This document shows, piece after piece, positions 32,170 to 44,050 of a stretch of DNA of 64,000 nt. The stretch's first letter is position 1. The number at the start of each line of letters is the position of its first letter. The translations under genes and the position numbers were made by a program. A model generated the notes under the pieces. That model saw only the letters and a program-made list of their open reading frames with translations, ran no database searches and was not told the origin of the DNA. The DNA is from Viscum album (lineage: Eukaryota > Streptophyta > Magnoliopsida > Santalales > Viscaceae): positions 943,131,195-943,195,194 of the forward strand of contig OY728120.1 in assembly GCA_963277665.1 (NCBI GenBank), in the 5' to 3' direction.

Positions 32170-34343
32170 TTATCCCCTACTTATAAAAACTTCACCATTG
32201 AAATTTTAAATTGAACATCAAATGATAATGGTTGTTACTTGAAAATTCCATTGTGGGAATCCTACATTAGAAATACAGTTAAAATATCCTCTTTAAAAGA
32301 GTGAAAGGTAAATTCCTCTGTTACTAAAAAACTAGGCTTTCTAATTATACAACATGGTCATGGATGAATAATCCAACTATCATGTTTTGATGGAAACTAA
32401 TAGAGAACATGATCATATGAAAGATCATTATAAATAAACATAAACTACAGTTATGAAACAATTTATTGGTATCATGGAAAATATATATATGGTAATATGA
32501 AAAAAATTATTTAGGACTCTTTTTTTTAAGTTGAGGAATTATTCTACTATATTAGAGTATAAATATAAATTTATCTTTTATGAACACAATCTCAACCATT
32601 GTTTGTGTCTTCAACTATATTTACTTCCCCTCTTAGAACATGTTGCACCATTTGATGAATTTAATCTCTAAAACATCATAAATGATCAATTTAAACTATT
32701 TCATAAATGGTTTAATATTAAAATAAACAATGACCCAAAACATTAAAATCATTCCCATATCCATCCATTCTTGATCCATGTACACGATGTCCTTGTCAAT
32801 CCTCATTTGTTTAAAACATCATGGTCCATCCTGCTAAATTCATCTGCTAACTTATTTTCTTTCAATAAAGATGAAGAATCCCTAAATTTTTACATTCTGA
32901 AAATGAGAATAACTTCATCACGTGTCCTCTTAAAAAATTGTAATAATTTACATTACAATAAACCCTTATTGAAAAAATGAATACATCCTAAAACATACTA
33001 GTGGATATAATCCTTATATCAAAGAATGTTGTAAAATCCATCAATAATCCCATAGACCACTTGTCGGAAAGTTAAAAATCAGTTTTGAGGTAGTTATGAC
33101 ATATCAAAATGAATAATTTATTCATCATTTGAAATATATCATGGGTATTCCTTTTTTAATCTGGTGTTTTCCAAAAAAAATAACATCCCACTTATTATAT
33201 TTTCTTGGTAGAATTTAACTTATGTTTTCATATTCTTAATGAAAATGTATTGATGTACAACCCGCATATATTCCATTATTCTTATAATGAGTACATTAAT
33301 GAATAATATTCAAATGTCATAAATCATTTCTAGGTATATTAATCATTTTACATTATCTGGGGTAGCATAATAACTTAATCATTATCCAGAATCATAATTT
33401 GGGGTATATTCCTTGACTCCTGGTACATTAATTCATATAGTGTCATGTCTCCTTACAGTTGAATCATTGTACATTAGAAACCTTTGTCTTACCCTTGAAA
33501 TCATAAACTTGGTTTCATTTATATCCAGACATATAAAAAACACCCATTCCCATCAAAAAATTACCAAGGAAATTTTTTTCACAGTTATCCATTGTTGGAA
33601 AAACCTCTTTTACCTTCTTCCCTTTATCTATACTTTTTGTTCCGATTTTATTCCTCTTTTTATGCCCTTAAAAATCCATAGGACTCAATGAATTCTGTAC
33701 CTGCCTTTTCATCACATGATACTAATTCCTCATATGATGAGGACACAAGGGAGACTGTATTACTTTGAAATGATAACTTAAGATGACGAGATATATAGTC
33801 CTTCTTATAATTTGATTCATGTTCATTGGTGATGCTCTCATTCCATATGTAAGTCCCCATTTTTTTTATCAATTTCATATGAATTATTATCTCTTAAAAT
33901 TATGATCTTTTTATATTAAAAAACATGGTATGACACGAATAATAAATTTAGGCATCGTAAATCCTAGTTCCATATAATTCAGAAACATTGGAATAATTAG
34001 TCCTTTGTAAAGGTTTATTAGAAAAATATTGTTAATTATTGTAAGAATATCCCCCGGTAGAGTCAAACCAAGTGTGAAGTTAGGCCCATTGTCATATACC
34101 AGGTTACCTCAGGTCAAGACCAAAACACTACATCGATTATATTACTCTATGGTACATCTATACTAGAACCAAGTCTACATGTAGTATCTTGATATTGATT
34201 TATTTTCATGGAAGATCTAAATAATCAATTCTATAACAAAATAAATGTATATTCTCATAATTTTATTCCCAAATACTGTAGTAGTAATTTTTTTTGAAAA
34301 TACATGATTTCTAAATATACTTTCCATGTTTTGTACTAACATT
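32170..34343 (-). pseudogene. Element C interior, no recognisable domain
   Basis: About 2.2 kb lies between the polypurine tract (minus strand, 32171-32182) and the primer binding site. The sequence next to the tract looks like the tail of a chromovirus pol gene. Further in, open frames of 70-90 codons occur on both strands (32771-32980, 33413-33691 and, on the minus strand, 33660-33878). None has RT, integrase, protease or gag motifs, and stops are everywhere. Confidence 0.45.
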
Positions 34344-34355
34344 CCTTTGGTACCA
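34344..34355 (-). other. Primer binding site of element C
   Basis: CCTTTGGTACCA on the + strand is the reverse complement of TGGTACCAAAGG. It agrees at 10 of 12 places with the initiator tRNA-Met site of elements A and B (TGGTATCAGAGG). It is followed by AC and TATAAGG, which mirrors the CCTTATAGT ahead of the site in element A. This fixes the strand of element C and the end of its LTR. Confidence 0.75.
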
Positions 34356-34357
34356 AC

Positions 34358-37300
34358 TATAAGGAAATGGCCCATGTTTCCCAAAGCTGATGTCGTATTT
34401 CATAACATTAGAATATAAAAACAAAAATATTCATACCAATGGAATGATTAGTTTAGTATCTTTGGAAGAATGATATATATATATATATATGTGGGGGGGG
34501 GGTGTTCAACATTTGATCTTGAAACAAAAAAAACAACATATAAGTTTTATTTGGAACATCCACAACTATAAGATTATCTTATAATATCATTTATAATAAA
34601 CATCTTCATAACCTTAGAAATTGAATCATAAGAAAGGGGAGAGGCCAAAATGTCATTAAGGATAATAAAACCAATGGAATATAACCTAAAAATAAACATT
34701 ATATATGGTGAATAACTAAAAAAAGGCCTTTAAAAATAAACATGAACCCCTTATGGCTGGAATAAGAGATGAAAAAGTAATTCCATAATAAAAAATAATC
34801 ATGGGTATTATACTCGTCCAATAACCATGGGAACTATCAATAAAATTTCCATAATGATGGTATTTATAATGTGTGACATCATAACCATACAGTGAAGGCC
34901 TTATTGAAAGACTATAAATAACCATTTTTTCAAGGCCTCGTGACATGACCAGGTTTTTCTATTGAGACCTACAGATTCACCGACGGGATATAGTAGGCCC
35001 CACTCAACACAAACTAAGTATAAATAATTCCTCTTATAAATGGGTATAAACAAAAACAACGTATACATTAATATTGGTACTTACATATCAAATGTAAATA
35101 ACATTCCCTATACCATAAAAATAATTACTAACCACTAGAAGTAAATTGGTTTATGGTATCAAGATGGAACGTTCCTATTTAAAAATAATAAAAACCATTA
35201 AAAGAATTTTTTAGATAATATCAAAGTATATAAAACATTATCAAATACACAATTCATCAAAGGATGTGTTAACAAATAAATATACTTTTTTATGACATGA
35301 TTTTTAAATTCTTGTGGAAATAATTCATAAACATTCTATGGTGTCCCATACCACCTTGAAACATACAAATCACAATCACATAGAATATCATGAGAATTAG
35401 GATACGCTTGATGTGATATACAAAGGTGTAGTACATATACCACATTCAAGGAATAAGTGGTGAATAGGGATTATATCTCATAAATGTTATAGTGAAGTGA
35501 TAAAAATATATTTTACTTTTAAAAGAAGTGTTCATTTGGGAAATCATTTCTATTTTTCATAAATTTCGTTTTCAACATGTGAATCCCCAGAAATAAAAGG
35601 CATGGACATTCAAAATTTATTTTAGTCATATATAATGTCCCACTAAAGTGAAATCTTCTAAAAAAATTAAGATGCTTTAGAATTAAAACATTTTAGTGCC
35701 GTTAAAGGTATTCATTGATGGTACTTTAAATATCAAAGGAATGTCTTCTTAAATAAAACTAGAAAATAAAAAAATAGAGTTTTAATTTTAAATTTTTTGA
35801 TTTTATAAAGAAAAATATGACCTAAAATATATTATATATTGAACATCAAAATAATTAAGAATGTTCAAAGTTCTTAGAATCAGGCTTGTAATTCAGAAGA
35901 CTTTTTGAATGATTATTTTAAAATATTTAAATCCCCCTAAAATACTGAAGTATTATGATTAGTAATAATTTATATAACATTTTCATAGAATTTATAATTT
36001 TACATAATAATAAATAATAATTGCATTTAGGTGAGTTGAGAGTAAGAGAAACCCGAATGAATATCGAGGATCCGGTATAAAATAATTTAAACATTGTAAT
36101 TAATTTAATTATATGACCCTAAATTAATAATCATAAAATCATAAATTTATTATCATGAATATAAATAGATTAATGATATAAAAATTCAATTGGATGTATA
36201 AATACGCGATTCACCATTTGTAAAAGTGAATACGTAATATCTCCGAAAAATGGGAGTTAAATAAAAAACCCTAACCTTAAGTATAATGGTGTTCTTCACT
36301 AGATCATACTTTCACGGAAAACCAAATTTAAATCATTAATTTATATTTCCTGAACTTCGTATTTATGTTATTTAATTATTATAGCCTTATTTTATTCATT
36401 AATGTCATGATTAATGGTTTGAAGAGGTTCAATTTCATTGTTCGGAAGATTAAATTTTTAAAAAATTCATTTGGTTTTTGGGTGTGAAATTTAATCATTA
36501 TGTAAAACATTAATGATGATTGTTTGGGTTAATTTGTAGTTTTAGATAACAACGAACTCAATTTGATTTAGAAATTAATATCATGTGTAAAAAAATAAAT
36601 ACCTACATAAGCGATGATACATATATTATAGTCTATTTCACCATAAAAATTGTTTCATGACTCTAAGGTAATATCGTAATCAAAATTGAAAACTAGTTAT
36701 CCATGAATGTGATAAATTAACATATCTGGGAGGGTGTTTTCATTTATAGTATAAAACAAAGGGAAAAGATAGATGATGGTAAATTATTCTATTTAATCAA
36801 AAACATTATATTACATTAGGTTATTGGAGTTATCATAATAGTTGTATGAATGTATGTGAGTAATTCAAAACGAAATCAAAGGAACTCAAAAGAAAAGAAA
36901 TGTCGTGAAATCCCTTAAGAAAATTTCCCAGCCTAATGGAGTCGCATAAAAAATCATAAAATAGTTTGATGAGAGAAAATGGGTTATCTCATCATTATTA
37001 AAAAATTTGGAATGTAATGGGGATATGAAATAACATATCTTAACATAATCCAATTGAAATTAAAAATAATAACATTAAATGAAATCTTGAAAAATAGAAG
37101 GGTGGTGGATTCCCTTACCTTGTAGAATAACTCCTAAAACATGAATGTAGTGACATGGGTGTTTGAGGACTCCTTGGGAGGACTACTAGGGAGGTAAAAA
37201 TACATTAAAGTTGAATTTAATGGTTTTTAATGAATGAAACTGAATGAATGAGTGGGTATTAATAGTAAATGATATAGAGATTTTTATTCGTTTCAAAGGA

Positions 37301-38179
37301 CACCTCATTAGTGGTTTTTGCTAAACCATAGTCTTTCCCATGGTATATGCTAATGGAATTATCCAAATAGGACACTTAATATAATTATTTACTTTTCAAA
37401 AGTCTACCTGAGTTTTCTATTAATTATTACATCATTATGACATCATTAAACATACCGAAATCTCACAATTGTATTTTTACTATTATGAAAAAATCAACTA
37501 TTTTAGAAAAATCCAAAAATTTCACCCTGACCATTTTTGATGTGTGGAATTCAAAAATAAAATCCATTTTTTAAATTACTTTTATAAATATTTTTATTTA
37601 AATTTTTAAATAAAATATTAATTTATTCCAAAAAACAACATTAATGCTTTAACACATTTTATAACTCCTTGAAAAATTAATGAATGTCCCATAAAATTAT
37701 CTTATAACCAAGAGAAAATTATGTAACAATTTATGATTACATTTTTGGAAAATAAATTTCTATTTTAAACTATTAAAATAATCATAATATTATAATTAAA
37801 ATATTTATGATATACAAAAATTCCATTACTGACAGATTTGTCATATTTTTTACTTTTAAGATGTCTAATTTATTTTTATACATTTAGGGGAGATGGTTCT
37901 ATTTTTTGGATAATTTACTATTAATTAATATTCATTAATATTTTTAAAGGTATTTAACTATTCATAAGTGTATAAAACTTTCCATAAAATTTAATATTAT
38001 CTTATGATACTCTAAATATTGAACTAAATGCAACAGTGTATGTCAGTTTTTCGAAATTCAAATCACAATGGAGAAAAAATTATGTTTTTTTGGACATGTT
38101 ATAAAAAAGTTGTGTTTTTAGAGGCTTAGTGTTTCATGAATTCAATATTAATTATAAATTAATAGTCTTGGGTGTTACA
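34358..38179 (-). repeat. Element C 5' LTR
   Basis: The 3822 bases run from TATAAGG (LTR end, reversed) to GGTGTTACA (start TGTAACACC, reversed). The length is close to the 3.78 kb of elements A and B, and the general build is alike (GTGACATGACC near 34941 resembles GTGACATGACA near 6908 in A on the other strand), but the sequence is another family. The best promoter area, in the minus direction, is around 37080-37270, where the sequence turns GC-richer (CCTTGGGAGGACTACTAGGG). An (AT)9 run with a G10 tract lies at 34473-34502. Confidence 0.72.
34473..34502. repeat. AT microsatellite plus G10 tract
   Basis: (AT)9 at 34473-34490 is followed by GT and ten G at 34493-34502. G10 is the longest G run in the window and stands out in the very AT-rich surroundings. 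Confidence 0.9.
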
Positions 38180-40570
38180 TACAATGTACTTCCTCCATTT
38201 ACAGTCGACCCAAGAGAGGTTTTGGGTGGATTCTGGAAAATTTTCCCTATAAGAAACATGTCCTGAAACAGAAAAACCTTTATGAATTTAGGGTTCCTTT
38301 ATAACATCATCATCACATTAAAATTCTTCTCAAAACTTCTTGAATCTTCTAATGACTTCATCATACATCTAGCATCCTTAGAAAACCACATCTTAATTAG
38401 AATTCACCATTATGATTGCTCAATATGATTTATTCACTATAATGCCATGTACCACATATATACACGAATAAATGATAGCTTTAAAATTCATACAAAACAT
38501 TAGTCGAATAAAAATTCATATTTTCCATTATGATTTCTTCATGAAGATGATACCATTTTTTCCCTCCAATTTTTAGGAACCACTTAAATACCAATGATAA
38601 TTGAAGACATCCCATTATATTTCACATTACCAATTGGAAAAAAAATCTTCTCAATAAAATTAAATCATAGTTCTTTATTCAATTGACCCCCCAATTATGA
38701 TAATGAACCAACAATTCATCTTGATGGAAATATTTGACTATATTGTTGATTTGTATCTTTATGTTTTTTATTGGCCCCCAATAACATTTATTATTTTTCA
38801 TTTTCATAGATTCCAACAGCTCTGAAAGAATAGAATTATTCCTCTAATGATTACAAGGGTATACCGATATCAATGGACCATCATTTGTAACATCAACATT
38901 AGCAGCTTCATTCTCTTCTAAATACGATACAAATTATTTGTTAAAACTCAAATAATTTCAATTTTCTTATTAAAAATATCCTCTAATTCATTTTGTTGAG
39001 ATTTAAATATTTTTTTCTTTTCTTCAGACTAAATACTAGAGATATTTATTTGTCTCATTATGATCAAGAAAACTATCATTAATTTCCCAAAAAATGGAAT
39101 CTAATTCTCTAAAACTATTTACTTATGATCGGAAATCATCAGATGTGAAGCATACTTCATTCAAAAAAAATTCTTGTAATCATGAGTTAATTCATGCATT
39201 TTATTACATAAAATATCATCCTTATAATAATCTTACTTATAATAGAAATTTTTGTAGCTACCTATTATTCCATCAACATATTTATTTCCAACCACCAGAA
39301 TATATATTTTTCTGAAAATGATTGTAAGCACTATTCCACCATTTCATTCATGAAGCAATATTCAAAAGATTCAAAACATAACTATGATTTTTGAGAAACA
39401 AAAAACCTGAATATAGAATCATATTTATATTGGATCCATGCTGAATCTGAATCAATATCATAATTTTATCACAATACCATTAAGAACCATAGGTGAGTTA
39501 AACATGCCCTTTACTTCGGAAAACATCTTCCCATTATGATGTAATTTATTAGGCATTGACATTTGTGAAATATTTAACATTATTTTAGAGTCTGATTTTC
39601 AAAAAACAAGTGATGATATTTCTCATTCTTTGATATGTTGTTAAAAAAAAAAAAAAATCTTAGTATGATAATCTTTCTTATTTGATCGGCCTTTTCACAG
39701 ATTTATTGATCATAAAACTAATCTGTCAAGAAAACCACTAAACGAAGGTTAGTTTTTCCTATTTAATGACTCAATATATCGAGGTTCCCTCCTTTACCTG
39801 TTTGGTTGTTAATCATGATACATAAATTCATAAATTTGATTAAGAATAGAAAAAAGGATTTCCATCCCATCCCACTAAACATTCATTTTCTCAAGAGGAG
39901 AATCATTTCACATTCCGTTAAATTACTAATTAAAGTTGTTCTTTAATGTTCCATGAAATGAAGATACCAAAAAACCATAGAGTATTATATAATAATTATA
40001 GTGGGGAACCACATAATCATTTAAAAACACTTAGATGATGTAGAGATCATGGAACCTTATGATTTCTTCTATGACATATTAGGTTCATCCTAGGTTATTC
40101 ATAGACCTCCAATATTTATATCTATCATGATGGTTCATAGAGTGTTTTGGAATTCCTATATAATATCCCATAGGACACTCAAAGTAAGATTGTATAAAAT
40201 CCTGTTTTCGTTCACCAGTTACAGATTGAATCATGTTGAATATATTGATATCTTGGATACTACACCTACGTACATATGTGGTAGATCCACTCTAACTTGT
40301 AATACCTACACAATGATGTATTTCTTGGTAACCAATTTCTATAACATTGACCAAAATTCGATGACATTTTCTTATACTTTAACTCATCCATAGAATCATC
40401 ATTAGAGACATCCCTATATATATCCTTAGATATATTCATTGAGATATCACTAATGATTTCTTATCCTAGATTCCAAAGGATAACTAAATATTTCCTTTGA
40501 TAAAAACTATAGATACCTAGGTTGAACATTCATGGATATTACATAAATTTAGATGAATATTCGGCACATT
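38180..40570. other. AT-rich stretch, no gene seen
   Basis: No domain or persistent frame is visible. Short plus-strand open runs (39094-39315, 40127-40393) have no motif. A run of 15 A stands at 39643-39657. The first 60 bases (TGTACTTCCTCCATTTAC) look like a reversed polypurine tract next to the LTR of element C, so this could be the interior of a second element sharing that LTR. A weak primer-site-like word (TTGGTAACCAATTT near 40326) is not enough to settle this. Confidence 0.4.
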
Positions 40571-42638
40571 AAAAAGTACATTCTCAGGTATCATAATACT
40601 CTAGTTTCATTGGATATTTTGAATCATACTATTATAACATGGTGATAGATCATTAATATCACATTTAAATATAATCCCATTTTAATACTCATATTTAAAT
40701 CATTCTTTATATCCTATGTAAAGGTATCATAAGAAAGAGGTTATCTTATATGTTCATTTAGTGTAAAAATAGAGATATGTAAGAATAACATTATATTAAG
40801 GGTATGATAACATGGTGAAAACATTAAAAGATCATACCCTTAATATCAATGATCATGAAAACGAATCATGGTATGAAAATTGGAAATTCATAAGACATGC
40901 ATCATAATATAATCAATATCATAAGAAATGAAATAATAACATAAAAATAAGACGTGAAATTTGGCCACACACATAATCGTAGAAAATCATAATTCAATGC
41001 TAGCTACCAAGACCTTATTAACATGTCATGCTTATGATAATAACCCATGAAATTTCTTTGGGATTGGGTTTCCCTCCCGTGTACCCTACTGTGTAGGGAT
41101 TAAAACACCCTTTTATTTTGGACTTAGGATTCCCTACCATGTAGCCTATTATTTCAGAAAAAATATGCCATCTTGTTTCAGTATAGGGATGCCCTCTTAT
41201 GGTCCCTTTTAGATCATAAAATATTTATTATTACCCAATTAAGTGGAGAGAGATATTGGTCCCACCCATATTATAATAAAAATATACACTCATGTGACAC
41301 AACATAATAAAACATTCACCATATCATGACCAATAAAACATTTATGGGTCATATAAAAATCATCTCCTCTCCCATGATGTTATATGGGTAACATAAACCT
41401 TAAATCATAACATTAACTATACAAAAGAGATATGTCTCTCCATAATTTCATCAAATCATGACCTATGAAAAGAAACTGTTAACAAAATAATATAAGTCGT
41501 GGAAGATAAATAGTTGTCAGAATCATCACCCCATCAAAACATACACCATTCAAGAAATAATATAAACGGTATTATTGTATTATATCCCCAGTAAATAACA
41601 ATATAAAAAGTACATTCTCTTGTATCATAATACTCTAGTTTCTTTGGATATTTTGAATCATACTATTATAACATGGTGATAGATCATTAATATCACCTTT
41701 AAATAAAATCCCATTTCAATACTCATATTTAAATCATTCTTTATATCCTATGTAAAGGTATCATAATAAAGCGGTTATCTTATATGTTCATCTAGTGTAA
41801 AAATAGAGATATGTAAGAATAACATTATATTAAGGGTATGATAACATGTTGAAAACATTAAAAGATCATACCCTTAATATCAATGATCATGAAAAGGAAT
41901 CATGGTATGAAAATTGGCTATTCATAAGACATGCATCATAATATAATCAATATCATAAGAAATGAAATAATAACATAAAAATAAGACGTGAAATTTGGCC
42001 ACACACATAATCGTAGAAAATCATAATTCAATGCTAACTACCAAGTCCTTATTAACATGTCAGGCTTATGATAATAACCCATGAAATTTCTTTGGGATTG
42101 GGTTTCCCTCCCATGTACCCTATTGTCTAGGGATTAAAACACCCTTTTATTTTGGACTTAGGATTCCCTACCATGTAGCCTATTATTTCAGAAAAAATAT
42201 GCCCTCTTGTTTCAGTATAGGGATGCCCTCTTATGGTCCCTTTTAGATCATAAAATATATATTATTACACAATTAAGTGGAGAGAGATATTTGTCCCACC
42301 CATATTATGAAAAAAATATACACTCATGTGACACAACATAATAAAACATTCACCATATCATGACCAATAAAAAAATTATGGGTCATATAAAAACCATCTC
42401 CTCTCCCATGATGTTATATGGGTAACATAAACATTAAATCATAACATTAACTATATAAAAGAGATATTTCTCTCCATAATTTCATCAAATCATTACATAT
42501 GAAAAGAAACTGTTAACAAAATAATATAAGTCATCGAAGATAAATTGTTGTCAAAATCATCACCCCATCAAAACATACACCATTCAAGAAATAATACAAA
42601 TGGTATTATTGTATTATATCCCCAGTAAATAACAATAT
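40571..42638. repeat. Tandem duplication, two copies of 1034 bp
   Basis: Copy 1 is 40571-41604 and copy 2 is 41605-42638. Every landmark I checked is shifted by 1034 bases (AAAAAGTACATTCTC at 40571 and 41605; ATATTAAGGGTATGAT at 40793 and 41827). By eye the copies differ at only a few percent of positions, far fewer than the LTR pairs here. After copy 2 the word AAAAAGTA starts again at 42639 and then diverges. Each copy holds a hairpin and a set of GGATT..CCCTACC.TGTA.CCTA words. There is no coding signal. Confidence 0.93.
40793..40846. repeat. Inverted repeat (16-bp arms, 22-base loop) in copy 1 of the duplication
   Basis: ATATTAAGGGTATGAT at 40793-40808 is perfectly complementary to ATCATACCCTTAATAT at 40831-40846. 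The same structure is at 41827-41842 and 41865-41880 in copy 2. The arms are exact in both copies, and the loop differs at one base (GGTG against GTTG). Confidence 0.88.
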
Positions 42639-44050
42639 AAAAAGTATGTTTTTTCAAATGGATTGGGATTTTTAAGGATCATATGGAACATTTATTAAGT
42701 AATATAGACAATTATTTAGAATCCCTTTTATAAAAAAATTTCAAAAATACTATTTTTATAAAGAACTCATGGAAATTTCATTTCAATCATTTATTGAGTA
42801 TAATATTTCTTCCACATTGAAAAATTATCATTCAAACATAAATTATTTTCAAAACCACATTCTTTGAAATAGAATTTAATTCTTATAATGAAGACTTTAA
42901 AAAATTTCAAAAAAAATTTTTACATTGAAGATACCGCGAAAACATATAATGAAATCTAATTAACATTTTTAAAATCATTTTCCTTAAAAAACATTAAAAC
43001 TTATAAAAGAATCATTGAAAACGATTTTAAAATTATAAAACATAAATAATTTCACAAAATATATATATTTTTAAATTATATTAACATATAAATTAAATAC
43101 ATTTATCCGAACATTTTGAAAAAACTTGGTTTTGTGAATAGAACATATTTTTGACCAAAGAGTGAAATATAGTTGAATTATCATAAAAAAGTTTCTTCAT
43201 TTTATCAAATACCAATGATTGGAATGAAATAACCTTACATGGAGATATCCTTAATAACAAGAAGGTTATAAAATTACTTATTTTTATTTTAATTAGGATC
43301 ATAATATTTCATCAATGGTGACATATTCATAAATAATCTAGATAAATTGTGACATTGTAGAAATAATCTTCTACCACTTTTTTAACGTTGAATCATAATT
43401 ATATGGAAAAAATAATATTACATGAATAATAAAATATAATTAGGAAAAGGAAATAAATTATCTAACATTTAAAATGGTAGTATATACACATCATAGAAAA
43501 ATATAGTTGCAAACAGAGCATGGGTCTCAAAGAAGTAAAATTGAGGCAAAATTACATAAAACATTTGGTAAATTTTGAACTAGAAACCCCATGAAATAAA
43601 GATATAAAATGGATGTGTAAATACCCATAAAATTATAGTTATGAATCATATAAAACATTAATAGGATGTATAAATACCAGAAAAAAATTATCATTGAATA
43701 AAGTATAAATCTCACTGAAATAAATGTGGGATGACTAAACCTTTACCTTAAATATTGAATTTCTCCAAACACATTAAAAAATATTATATAATATAACATA
43801 ATTAAATAATAAATATATATTATTGAAATATTAATATATATAATATCAAAAACAATTCATATATAATTTTAGATAACCAATTAATTAATAATTCCATGCT
43901 AATGCAACATTTCGGGTAATAACCACTTTGTTTATCGTTATGGTTTCAATTTGTTTTTCTATATCCTATTACAAAGATAATGATTTAATTATTTTTAGAA
44001 TGTAATAAATGATATATATATCATATATTTACAGTATATTAATATTGAAA
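42639..44050. other. AT-rich stretch, no gene seen
   Basis: Poly-A and poly-T rich sequence without a motif. Open runs on the minus strand (43093-43302 and 43527-43715) are Ile/Phe/Lys-rich, as expected from base composition alone. It may be the U5 end of the reversed LTR-like stretch that follows. Confidence 0.4.

Larger units (their letters stand above)
31963..38179 (-). mobile_element. Element C: LTR retrotransposon with long LTRs and a short interior, minus strand
   Basis: A reversed LTR of 3.82 kb (34358-38179) ends at the left in a primer binding site, and the interior runs leftwards to 32170. There a second LTR starts with the same words (GGTGCTACA on the + strand at 32161-32169, against GGTGTTACA at 38171-38179). 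That second LTR is cut after 206 bases by the Tat element. The interior of about 2.2 kb is too short for gag-pol. It is either deleted or a non-autonomous (LARD-like) element. The last bases before the 3' LTR (minus strand AAGTAGGGGATA) and the AATTTCAATGGTGAAG word resemble the 3' end of chromoviruses. Confidence 0.7.

Noticed and set aside
34473..34502. Telomere- or origin-like feature from the AT run and G10 tract
   Set aside because: It is a simple microsatellite and a homopolymer inside an LTR. No telomere repeat is present.
39643..39657. A15 run as the tail of a LINE or SINE
   Set aside because: There is no promoter box, no RT or endonuclease upstream and no flanking duplication. In this AT-rich setting a run of 15 A is not enough.
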